A program made the position numbers and the translations under genes. Below, piece by piece: positions 1 to 13,151 of a DNA stretch of 64,000 bases. The stretch is from Priapulus caudatus (lineage: Eukaryota > Priapulida > Priapulimorpha > Priapulimorphida > Priapulidae). The notes beneath the pieces are model-generated. The model made no database searches. It was not told the DNA's origin and saw only the letters and a list, made by a program, of their open reading frames with translations. Every line of letters begins with the position of its first letter. Position 1 is the stretch's first letter. The stretch spans positions 244,231-308,230 of the forward strand of contig NW_014577116.1 of the NCBI RefSeq assembly GCF_000485595.1. Direction: 5' to 3'.

Positions 1-278
1 CGTGTCGGCTCTGGCTGCACCAACTTTGAAGGTCGTGTCGGATCTAGCTGCACCAACATTGAAGGTCGTGTCGGCTCTGGCTGCACCAACTTTGAAGGTC
101 GTGTCACCTCTGGCTGCACCAATTTTGAAGGTTGTGTCACCTCTGGCTGCACCAACTTTGAAGGTCGCGTCACCTCTGGCTGCACCAACTTTGAAGGTCG
201 CGTCACCTCTGGCTGCACCAACTTTGAAGGTCGCGTCACCTCTGGCTGCACTACCTTTGAAGGTCGTGTCTTTTCTTG
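1..278 (-). CDS. Neurabin-like exon 7 (11-residue tandem repeat), truncated by window edge
   Basis: The acceptor TACAACAG|CAAGAAA starts in phase 0, as exon 6 requires. In that frame the 33-bp minisatellite is fully open and encodes about eight copies of an 11-residue unit, consensus LVQPEVTRPSK. Variants PEPTRPS and LDPTRPS occur in the copies nearest the edge. The array is still running at base 1, so copy number is unknown. Other frames are also open because the unit is a multiple of three; this one was chosen by splice phase. Confidence 0.55.
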
Positions 279-2203
279 CTGTTGTACTGGCTACAAACAG
301 AATGGCAGCTTTAACATTTTGACTTGCTTTTAGGAATACAGCGACTGCCAATATATCAACATCTGAGAACGTTGTGAGACAAGACAACACCACGTAATAC
401 TTTCACTCGAATTACGGCAAATAATTGTTTGCTCCAGGAATTTTCCCCTTGATCACGAAAAAACATTTTGCATGGATTTTTTTCTCCGGAGAATCACCAC
501 AAATAAAATCACCTTAAAATTCGTCTGCACATCTGTAGTCTTGCCCGTATCCTTGCTCTGCTCTGCCTCAGCGTGACGTTTCCGCCACTCAGAGGGCTTC
601 ACAATCTGATCATTCTGAGCATCTCTCTTCCACCACATCTTGTCCTGACCATTCTCTGCGCAACAAACACACGAGACAAGCTGTGTATACAGGCAAACAG
701 TGAAACGACGTTTCAACGACAGATTTCAGTGAGAAGTGATTGAACGACCATCGACGTAGGTAGTCACGGCGGTTTTTCTTCAGGAACAATGTTCAAAGAT
801 CCATACCGGTGTGTGGCTATACACCGCGACACGGTGAATTCCAGTGTCTCGTGCATGGACTTACAGGTGACCATGACCATTAACCTACAGCTGCTTATGT
901 TACCACGTCAGAAAATAATGTTGCCACATCGGACTAGTGCAAAGCACTTGTACATGAGGCAACAGCACCCAGACTCCTAATACAAACAAAGCTGCCCATA
1001 GCACATAGTACTGTTCACACGTTTACATTACACGTTTGCACGCACCTGCATGTAAACTGCAAGATTAATGGCAGTAACTGACCATTAACTGACCACTGAC
1101 ATTACGTAACCACGTGTGCTTGTATATCTATATCAACCCCCCCCCCTCCCCCAGAATTCTCATAACCACATAACTACCATAGAGCAGAGAAGCCCACCGC
1201 AGTACAGCGATTAGGCGACCTATGGAATATGAAGTCCCCTGGGGGGTGGACGTACCTTGCACGCCGGTCTTCTCCGGCTGCTTGCCCGCCTTCAAGTCGG
1301 AGCGCCAGCTGGTGGCATCCCTGTCGCGAGACCCGCTGCGCTGAGATCCCTCTTCACCGGTTGTCTCTGGTCCTGCCTTCACACTGCATCGCCCACACAG
1401 ATCAACCACATTAGATGCTACTCCCTGACCACTGTGTGTGGTAACGTGCACAGTGGATGGCAGGTTAAACTCAATGATCACCACATAGCACACATAAATA
1501 TTTTAAACTGAAATATTATCATAAAAGTTGGCCGTGAAATTCGAAACTTCTGAACGTTTAATTTATGTGCGTTTTAGAATATATGAAAAACTTTACAAGC
1601 GAGCAGCCTCAAAACTAGATATCTGTCTATACCAGGGTAAAATATACATGGGAGCGATGAGCAATTCGCTCTTCAAACCTGCGAAATCGCTCCCGTGAGG
1701 CTCAAAATAGCTCCCGTAAAAATTTTGACGAGAGCTATTTTTCCCCCAGACGTTTGAAAAAGAGCTCCCATGAAAAAAAAGTTATTTTTTCCCTGGTCTT
1801 ATACTCTTAACTTACTATACTCTTACTCTAACTTCTTTTATCCATAGATTGAAATTTAACAAAAAAAACAACAAGCACTCAAAACAACGAATCAAACAAA
1901 CAAACAAACATGCACACACAAAAAAACCTGATAAACAACAAACCCAAACAAACAAACTGGCATGTAAACTAAACACGTCAAACAACTCACTCAGTCAAAC
2001 AATCCAAATTAACCCACATCAGAAACACAGAAACAAAACCCGACGAACAACAAACTCTACCAAAACAAACAAAACAAAACAAATTGGATGACAACAACAA
2101 CAACAAACTCTACCAAAACAAACTGAACAAAACAAATTCGATGACAACAACAACAACAGCAACAACAACAACAACAACAACAACAATCACAACAACAACA
2201 ATC

Positions 2204-2236
<33 letters not shown>

Positions 2237-5200
2237 CCGACAAACACTCACCGACTCGTCTCGGTGTCCGGCGGCGCCCTCTCGGCGGCGCGCGCAGGCC
2301 GGCGCGTCAGCTTGTCGGGGCTGAGCGACTCGCGCTCGCTCGGCGACGACGATCGGGACGAGCGCGGTGAGCGCGACGCCGAGATCGCAAAGTTGCGGCG
2401 AATCGGCGGGCTCGAGCGGTAGCTGGGGCGCGCCTGCTGCTCGAGCCGTTCGAACATCGCGCGCGTTGACTGGAAGCGGCTCACGTGGTTCAGAGACTCG
2501 AGCATCTTGGAGTCGGGGCAGTTCGCGGCGACCCTGCAACAATGTGGCACGAGACATCGCGCATTAGTCATCCACACGCCACACCGCGTGATACGTCACA
2601 GATTTAACGTCACACTGCCCGGCACGTCACACGTAACAGATTCAACGTCACACCGTGTGATACGTCACAGATGTAACGTATGTCACACTTCATGACACGT
2701 AAAAGATTTAACGGCACACCATGTGATACGTCACAGATTTAACGGCACACCGCGTGATACGTCACAGATTTAACGGCACACCGCATGACACGTCACAGAT
2801 TTAACGCCACACCATGTTATACGTCACAGATTTAATGTCACACCGAGCAATACGTCACACCGAGTGATATCGTACGTCACATATTTAACGTCACATTGCT
2901 TGATATGTCACAGATTTAACGTCACACCATGCAACACGTCACAGATTTAAGATTGCACTGCGTGATACGTCATAGATTTAACGGCACACCGCACGATATG
3001 TCAAAAATAAAACTGACAGCATAAGTACTTCTGTGTCGGTTTGTCTTGCTAACTGCGTGACTTCATATATATATATACATTCAGATTACAGGGACGTTAT
3101 CATATTAATTGCTTAGCTCGATCACTACACATAAACCTAATCTTTTATTGCATGTGAACGCGCATATAGTATCATTTCTCGTTATTTACATCAATACTAG
3201 CTTACGTGTACGATTACAGCGACTGCACGTCGTGTAATAAATTCTATGTGATATATGTGCGAGTAAAGCCCACGGGGCGAGCTAGCCGCACATAAAGACC
3301 CCCGCAATACACAATGCGGCAATTATGTTGACCTATTAAAACGTTTTCCATTGCCTCATTTCCATCACAATCATATTTTGCCCGCCTCTAATGCTGTTGG
3401 AATAGAGCAGGCCTGATTGCTTTCTCTCTCGGAAGCCACGAGTGAATTCAAAGTCCTAATTATGTGATCAACTAACAAATTCCATTAAACCCAGTGCCAT
3501 ATGACTAGTCGGCAGCACCCACGCCGCCCACCCAAAGTTGCTCGCGATCTGTACAGCTTATAGGCATGAATCTCGGCGGGCTTCTCTAATGGGCAGTGAG
3601 TAGTCCCTCATTAAGGCTATCCGCCTTACTCCCGATTCAATCTCACATCCATAATGCATGCGGTGACACATACCGCGATACGGCAACGCACTGAAACGTG
3701 TGCATGCAGGGAAATGTGGAGGAATATATACGAGGAATAAGTCTGCCATCGCTGCGGCTGCAAGGCTAGCAGCCCTTTAAAAAAAAATCATAGGCAGTGT
3801 TAACCAAATTTGAAGCCGTTACTCATTCAATAACTCATCCAGGTTAACGTAATTTGTCACTGAACCATCACGATGTACACCATCTCGTGTAGCCGGCAGA
3901 TAACCAACCGGCATCAGTAGAGTTGATTCTACGCGTAACCAGCCGCAACTGTAGTTACAATAACGCGAGGAATACGTGGCAAACACGTTTGAAAATATCA
4001 TGAATCAACACAGAACACGACGAATCCGTTTATTACGTATTTCTGATAACGTAGCTCCCACATACGTTACCGTATTTACCGAAGCCGATGACTGTGTCAC
4101 AGTAACAACGAACGCTGAGGCGCTCATAGAACTGGTTTTAATATATATATATATATATATATCACGCGATACGACCGCAATAGCAACACTGAGGCAAACA
4201 ACTTAAAGGTCAGATGTGAGATCACGGTGAATGTATATTTCAATAATGCTCCAAAGACATTTCACTTAACGGGTTGCCTAGCAATACATTTAGTTCGTTG
4301 GGATTCGAGAAATTAATAACACAGAGAAACCCTGCAAGACAACATTGCGTGTGATTGAGGAACTCTGGGTGCGGTAAGTGTGGTGCGGTACTACTAAAAC
4401 TGGTACTGACAAAATAAAGTATCAGCTACATACACAGTGTAAGCGTTTATGCTAGACGTCGTTTAGGTCGCTTTTTCACACACACTTCCCGCTTTACGAA
4501 ACGCACGAGAAGTTCGCATGGAAAGAACATAGGTGGCGCCGCGGGCACCGCTTACGAAGGTACGACGCATTATCATTAACAACGCTGCGAACGCGATATG
4601 TAACAGGAAATTATTGATGATATCAGCGCTAACAAGTCCACATCACACTGCGCAGCACATGACCCGCATTTTGAGCGTAAACTAAAGTTAAAACTGTGTA
4701 ACGTAAGTTAAAACTGTGCGGTGCTTTATGTGTTTCAATTCGGGACTGACTAACTGATTTCTGACGCTCTCTAATTAAGCTGTATGATGTGCGTGCTAAG
4801 TGACACGGGAAATGGTAAAAACGAAGTCAGCGCCCCTAATAGGCGTAGTAACATTACTATATAGGTTCATCAAGAACGCAACCTATTTATTCCTGTGTAT
4901 AACCATTGTATACAGAGACACACGCGCGCGCGCGCACGCACGCATTGTATACAGAGACACACGCACGCACACACACAGATACCGCACTGGAACTGTGCAT
5001 ACACGCGCTACAGCGAAGTCAAACGTTTGAGTTTCCACGCGGATTGAAGGAAACGCCGCGGCAAACCTGATTACTCACTCACCGGCGAGTGACACTGAGC
5101 CTTTATCACTCGAGGCACGCAACGCGAGCGACGGCGCGGGCGGCGCACGGTCATTCAAACACGCTGCCGCCCGCAAAACGGGACGCGAGACCGATTATGC

Positions 5201-6816
5201 GCAAATAACATCCAAATCCCTTCTCGTTTCGCACAAAACCGGGACTATGTTAAGCTGCGACTATAGTCTGTTTTAGAGGTCCATTGAGTCGCAAACGGCG
5301 GCCAGCTACTGTGCGAATATATTTTCACAATAATGCTCCTGTTATAAACGGGATGCTTTGTCAAGATAGCAGGCGGTAAACTGTACAATGGGCCTACCCA
5401 CGAATAAACGCCTAGTTCTAGCACTCGGATAGCAGGAAATAGTCATCGTGCATAATGGCGATGCGTAGAGCATGAGTGTGCCTATTCGAATTGCTCAACG
5501 AGATTCTGTGCGACATATGCTATGCAGCATAGTGGACATCTAGCTCTAGAACTATATCCCTTTGCTCTGCCACAGGCCTAGAGCATTGGACATACGTCAA
5601 ATATTCCCCCTTATACAATGCGCATGGGCATGCATAGGCGTGTTTAGCAGGCGCAATGCGCATTGTATGTGTGTGCGCAATGTAATAAGGGAACGTTCCG
5701 CATAGGGGGGGGGAAGTCTACCATGCTACGGCGGCAAGAAAATTCCCATTGGCCTTTTAGAGACCCTTTGCTCTCTCTGCACACAGACGTCATGTGTTCG
5801 ATGATGGCAAACTAACTTTTAAGTGCACCGCACGTTCGCTATGCGGAAGGATGACAGGCGCAATTAAGGCTGGTAGCTGTGCTGAATCTGAGATTCTCCC
5901 GCCCATAGTGGAACCTAATAGATCACATTCCGCAATGCTACCACGAAAAAATACCAAGGCATCTACGACAACGGGTACCTATGCCCAGCATCATCTCCGT
6001 TGTTGGGAAAATCTCATTTTTCCATTGTTAGAGTGATCACCAAAAACCTAATCTCATACCAACTCATGCATCCATCTACTCTATTCTAGTATCCGTGACA
6101 ATGCCGGCTGGTCACCTTTCTCCCACCATGGAAATCCATCCTCGTCATTTGTTAGAGCTCGTGACGGCTCCGTAGTCTCTAAAAAAACTCATTCTAAACG
6201 AACTCATCCCTCGATCCTCTCTGGCGACACCGGACACTATAACATGTTAGTAACCGATCCTTGAGTCCCAATTCATCGCCGTGGTCATGACAAAATTCTT
6301 TAGTTTCCCACACCGCTTCCCATTCTAGCCACGCCTCCTCTCCTAGGTGCGCTGTAACGACGCTAAGCTCGTAGCTATAATACCTAGCCTGCGTAGGCCA
6401 CGCGCATGCTACAGCCCCTTCCAGTTTTGCTTCGGAACCGTGGAACTAGTTTTGTCAGTAGTCAAACGTCAGGCCTGTGCGACGCCTACCTAGCGCCTAA
6501 CCCTGCAATAAAGTCGAACAAAGCAAATGGCTGCTGGCTGACCCGGGCGTACACGCTAGATGCCGTGAAGCAGCAGCGAGACTGCTTTAATCTGCAAATG
6601 CAATCTGCAATGGGTTTTGGTGGCTCGAACTGAAACCTTTCATCCAAAAATGCACTCCCACGAACGCGTGTGTGCGTGACACGCATGCATACACACACAA
6701 GCGCTCGCGTAAAAGCGAACGCGAGTAGATACATCAGAGCGCTTGCAGAATAACGCGCACGCACACCACAACATACATATATGCAGACTCACACGCACAC
6801 GCACACGCACACTCAC

Positions 6817-6871
<55 letters not shown>

Positions 6872-9800
6872 GCACGCACGCACGCACGCACGCACACGCA
6901 CGCACCAGAGCATACATCACACACTCATACTAGAACATATTTAGCCTCATGGACTTATACTAGAGTATATGCAGACGCCAGCACGCACACCAGAGAATCT
7001 GCAAACACACACGCACACCATGCAGACGCACGCACGCAGGCACGCACGCACACCAGAACATATGCAGACCCACACGCGCGAACTAGAGCACACACGGCAC
7101 AGGCACTTGGGACAACTATTTCAACTGCAAATAGCTTATTTTGACAATCAATTAAGTGATGCAATCATCCAGCAGCCGCCTACAGAAATTCGCAGACATC
7201 TACACCATAAACACACGAATTGATAGCGATCAGTGAGTGAGGTCTGAACACATCAGTACATCTGCAACAATGCCTCGCTCTCTCACCAAGCCAAAAGCCG
7301 TGTTTTCTGTGAATACAGTAGCAATCGCGTCCTATCTGACTTGTTCGACAATGGTACGTGTATGCATGAGCGTATGCGATCGGCATGAGGTCAACAACAA
7401 TTGACCCACTGACCAGTCTTCACGAGCAACATGAAGTTGCTCTCTGTTGTGCTTCTAGCAGTATGCGAATAGGAAATATTCGTAGGAGGTCAACAGCACC
7501 TGGGGAGGTGTGCGCGCGGGCATTCACGCGTGCGTGCGTGCCGACACGCTGATGTACAACCATACACGCGTGCGTGCGTGCGTGTGCAGTAAGAGGTACA
7601 TGCGCACACATACTGCAGTAAGAGGTACATGCGTACATTTCGCACACATGTACGTGCGTGCGTGCATTAGTTCATAAACACGTAAGCGAATTAGGGTCGC
7701 GCGAATGCACACGCGTGACAATAGATCAAAATAGAGAATAAATGTGATGTGGTAATAACAATTAATATGTTAATTAAAACCAATTTTCCGCGTTAATAAA
7801 TCGTAACAACTCTCTGTACACACTGTGTAAATAATAAATTGAACTATTAAGAGCAAGCTTTAATTCTAATATCTCTATTGCCTTTGGAGACTGGTTTCAG
7901 ACATTTTCCACCGATTAACCCGACCATCGAGGCGCACGATTGCTAAGCATCTGGTATTTTATCTACCGCATGTTTCTTTGGGGAAATATCAATATTGTGA
8001 TTTGAGGCATAACGAGACGCATGAAGAATGCTGTCGCTGTGTATGCATTGTTTGGTAATGATGACGTAATTAAACGTCACTGCTTTCCCGAGCGGCAGCA
8101 AATATAAACTGTTTATAATAAGCTGCCCGCAATTCACTCTTCCTACGCGAAAAGTTTAGAATAATCGCAATCCCAAGCAACTTGTTTGTATATGTCATAC
8201 ATGTATGAGCATGTATGAACGCACGATAGTGACGCGGTTACATGATGATGCTACTGTACCAATCTAGAACAACTTACGGCATTCAGTGAGATGAACATTC
8301 GTCGTTGGTACAAATGGCAAGGGAATTGTCACGACATAGAAGAATGTGGCTGCATTATTTGCCATAACAGCACAAACTCGCGGAAATTCTTATACTGAAA
8401 GTTTCAGTAATTTCCGCTAATATGTGAAACTTAATTTCATTACATAATTTTATTTTTCAATTTATTTGAGAGATAATAATTTTAATAATCAATTTTCGCC
8501 TTATTTTATGCTTAACGGTGCATTTTACTACGCAAGCCACATTTAATGTTAAATTTCCACGCTATTACGTTTTTTATAGGCATGGATCTCATGTTGATAA
8601 AGAACAAGGATCGCATATACGTCAACTACTACAGCGTGACATGCTAGCAGTTAATGCATGCACATGACGCAGTAAGGCAATGATGACGACGACGATGACG
8701 ATGTCTGACGTCATCTCTTCACGGTCTTGGTTTTCATTGGATCGTCGGGAGACATCACACGGAGACTCGTAAAACAGCCAACATGTGTTCTAGTGATGTT
8801 TTTTTTTGCTGCTTTTTTGTTATCCTGGCGTGCAGATCTGGACAACGTGGACAGAGTGAGTGAGTGAGTACGTGAGTGAGTGAGTGAGTGAGTGAGTGAG
8901 TGAGTGAGTGAGTGAGTGAGTAAGTGAGTGAGTGAGTGAGTGAGTGGGTGAGTGAGTGAGTGAGTGAGTGAGTGAGTACGTGAGTGAGTGAGTGAGTAAC
9001 AGAGAACCAAACTTTCAATGAATATTACTGATGGGTCCCCAGCTCTACCTTAGAAATGAGAAAACACTAAGGTTTGACGATAGGGTTGCTCCGGATGTAT
9101 GTCATGCGCTGTACCATGTACCCACGTCAACAAATAATTCACATGGGATCATAAAAAATGTAAAAGTACACATACGGCCGCCCAAAGGCCCGCACACACG
9201 ACGTATGATGAAGAACGAGAGAACGAGAGATGATATAGAGATGAAAACAGGGAAACAGAACCGTGTATTGGGATGCTTATGGCGATAAGGACTTAGGCAT
9301 GGGGTTAATGCAAGAAGGATAAGGCATGGGGGATAAGAAACGGGGGATAAAGCATGGGGACTAAGGCATAGCGGCTAGGAAATAGGATTAGGGAATTGGT
9401 CAGTAGAAATCAGATAGCATTCTAGTGATTAAGTGTAGTAGATAAAAAATACAAGGCACAATTGGTACAACCTATTGACAGATCTCCCTCCCAACCTCAC
9501 CTGTGCTCTCTATCGTCTGGCTTTCTTCACTCTTAATACCCCTCCCCATGTTGCTTCCTCACTCGCTCAAGTAATACACAACGATGTCATTATTACGTGG
9601 GCCACAAAAGCTGGAATTTTGTCTTATGACATTTGTTTTCTGACATTTTAATTTCTGACATTTAGTCTTTAATTTAATTAGTATTTACGCACTGGTCGTT
9701 CATTTTGTTCATGACGCAACAACTGCACTGCAAATGTAATTAACGAAAGAACGTATGTGTGGGCGCAATACATGCAGCAAGACAACACAAACAACATTGG

Positions 9801-12800
9801 GCCCACGTATGAACAGTTATGATTTATGAGCTACAATGTTATTGTGACATTTGATTTTTCCCCTACTTGAATTCGCCTACTGCCAAGGCTGCAGTGATTC
9901 GGACGAGCTAGGGCTATATAGGCACTACGATTGATAGGCTGACATACTGGCGATTTACTCGTGAAGAAACTGACTGCATCTATTAAGAATGCAATGATAG
10001 CAACGGGCTAGGTACCATTACACGATATTGAGTAGTTTATATGACGATAACAGCCTATATGCGCTGTATCCTGGAAGATGCACGACAGGAATAAGAATAG
10101 CAAAGTAGCATACACAAGCAATAAGAACGCCGATGACTGCCTCTCTAAAGGGATGCACAAGTGGATAAGCCAGCATTAGATAGTCCCGAGTGTTCAGCAA
10201 GTGTCCTTATAGGTCACAGCGAAGCAATAGCTGATGTAATGTAGCTGATAAGTGACCAGTGTTACAAGTGGTGGCTGTAGGGAGTGCCAGCACACCCAAG
10301 TCTTCCTTACACACACACACACGCACGAACATGCACACATACACGCACGAACACGCACACATACACGCACGNNNNNNNNNNNNNNNNNNNNNNNNNNNNN
10401 NNNNNNNNNNNNNNNNNNNNNNNNNNNNNNNNNNNNNNNNNNNNNNNNNNNNNNNNNNNNNNNNNNNNNNNNNNNNNNNNNNNNNNNNNNNNNNNNNNNN
10501 NNNNNNNNNNNNNNNNNNNNNNNNNNNNNNNNNNNNNNNNNNNNNNNNNNNNNNNNNNNNNNNNNNNNNNNNNNNNNNNNNNNNNNNNNNNNNNNNNNNN
10601 NNNNNNNNNNNNNNNNNNNNNNNNNNNNNNNNNNNNNNNNNNNNNNNNNNNNNNNNNNNNNNNNNNNNNNNNNNNNNNNNNNNNNNNNNNNNNNNNNNNN
10701 NNNNNNNNNNNNNNNNNNNNNNNNNNNNNNNNNNNNNNNNNNNNNNNNNNNNNNNNNNNNNNNNNNNNNNNNNNNNNNNNNNNNNNNNNNNNNNNNNNNN
10801 NNNNNNNNNNCACACACACACACTCACACCCAGCCCTACGTGCACACGTACCCACCAGCTAGCTCCTCATAGGCATTCACACCCACATCCACGCGCAGCC
10901 GCATTCACAAGCTCGTGCACAGTCACACCTAAACCCACGAACACACGCACCCATATAAGCTCATGTACACTCCATATAAGCTCATGCACACTCACAACCA
11001 CACCCACGAACGCAAAAGAATACGCACACACGCGGACACACGCACACGCACGCGCACGTAGACGTACCCGCGCGCAGACAGCGTGTGCCACGGGACTTGC
11101 CGTCTCGGTACCTCTCTCTCCCGTACCTCGGACACGAGCATACTCACGCGCGGACATACGTACTTGGGACAGGCGGCGGCCGCCACGACCGATTTCTCGT
11201 ACTTTCGGAAGGCCGACGGCCGATCCAGTATGAGCACGCTCATGCTCATGACGACGACGACGACGGCGGCGGCAGCGGCCGTGGCATAGAGATGGCACAA
11301 CAGTGGAAGCAGAATGCGCCTGACCTACCCGTGTGCTCACATACCAGTGAGGACAGCCAACCTGCTGACTAGCGACCGCTGTGTGTGCGCGAGAGCGCCT
11401 GCGCTCAGCGCGCTGCTGTACATACACGCCTGCAGGCTCGGCGTCAGCTAACACGCCGTATAAATGCACCTTTCCTTTCAGTGTCAACGGCGAAGGCGGA
11501 CAGGAGACAAAATGGTCCGACCGGTCGCAGGCGGAGGTCAATCGACGCTCGTTTTTTTTTTATCTCGCTAATGTCGAATCCGGTTGCCCTCGTCGGTCAG
11601 ATTATAATTCAGATTACAGAGAATCGAAACGCGCAATCGACGTGACTATACGTGAGCCGTCCGTGGGAGCTCAACTGCGCGTACAGCTCCGGAACTGAAG
11701 GCGATTTCCTGCATCTGTCCCGATGCCACTGACAACAGCTTGGTGATAATGCGTGCGTTGAGTTCACGCACGTATGAACCCAGTGGTCCCACCCCCACGC
11801 AATCGCTTCAACGCACGTACGACGCAGTACCGCTGAAGGGGTCGTTGTCGTATATGTAGTACCCGACGTGTCGGCGAGTATGTCGCCTACGCCTACTCCC
11901 TAACCCTAACACTCTAACCCTAACCCTAACCCTAACCATATCAAATAGTTACCTCGGGTACATATTATACGCCATTATACGACAACGACCCTTCGTGCCG
12001 CAGTAGCAGCCGGCTGAAAGAGGTGGTAGGATATGTTTACTAGGCACTTCTAATTTTAACATATATTTTACGATATATTAAAGAATAATGCAAAAACCCT
12101 AAAAAGTGCCCTAACCCTAACCCTAATTAAATTTAAAATATATGTTAAAATTAGAAGTGCCTAGTAAACATATCCTACCACCCCTTTCAGCCGACTGCGC
12201 CGCAGTACCTGCCTGGGCCATCCATCCCTGAACGGCAGCCATGCCGGGTTACGTCACGACGAAGCGCCGCGCAGCACAATCGCATTCAGCGCGACAAAGG
12301 CCCACGCCGCTGCAATAGGTCTGGGTCACGAACAGCATTCAATGCCACCATCAACCCAGCATTTCATGGCTCGCGGAAAAATATGCAGTTTCAGTCAAAC
12401 TGCGCTGCGTGTATTGAGTGACAATGACACGCTATAGTTCTAGGCGAAAGGTTCAGCGGCATAAAAACAAAACAGAAAAAATTAAATGGGTGCCAACAGC
12501 AGCGGCAATGCGACAGTGACCCTCTGTCTAACTAAAGAGGTTGACACGAGAGTTCTGTATGTTAGCGTAGATCAGGAGAACATGAAAGAGATTAGCCCAT
12601 ATGTATACATAGCTGTAGCGACTGACGCCCGTATAGCCTGAATTCACGCTACACCTTACGGTCAGATAATAATCCGTAGTACTGAGTTGATATGGAAGTA
12701 CTATAAGCTAGTGTATTGAATCTAGTCCGCACGGCCGAACTCTGATTACCGTATTAATCTCTCTCTCTCTCTCTCTGTCTCTGTCTCTGTCTCTGTCTCT

Positions 12801-13057
12801 GTCTCTGTCTCTGTCTCTGTCTCTGTCTCTAGCTCTCTGTCTCTGTCTTTGTCTCTGTCTCTGTCTCTATCTCTGTCTCTATCTCCTCCATCATCTCCAT
12901 CCTCTCCATCTATCTCCATCTCCATCTCCATCTCCATCTCCATCCTCTCCATCTATCTCCATCATTATCTCTATCTCCATCTCCATCTCCATCTCCATCT
13001 CCATCTCCATCTCCATCTCCATCTCCATCTCCATCTCCATCTCCATCTCCATCTCCA

Positions 13058-13151
<94 letters not shown>

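Noticed and set aside
2057-2557. 166-codon minus-strand frame overlapping neurabin-like exon 4
   Set aside because: It breaks phase with exons 3 and 5, runs into polyCys from an AAC repeat and lacks the family motif; a shadow frame.
8711-9018. Minus-strand frames made of LTHS repeats
   Set aside because: They are translations of the (GTGA)n microsatellite and are open in several frames.
10194-11233. Large frames spanning the run of N
   Set aside because: Most residues are unknown and the rest is CA-repeat translation.
11030-11700. CpG-rich block considered as an exon or first exon
   Set aside because: Open in several frames but I could not find a consistent start, splice pair and phase match; left as intronic CpG-rich sequence.
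11880-11940. Telomere or chromosome end
   Set aside because: The CCCTAA tracts are short, interstitial and always inside inverted-repeat elements with target duplications.
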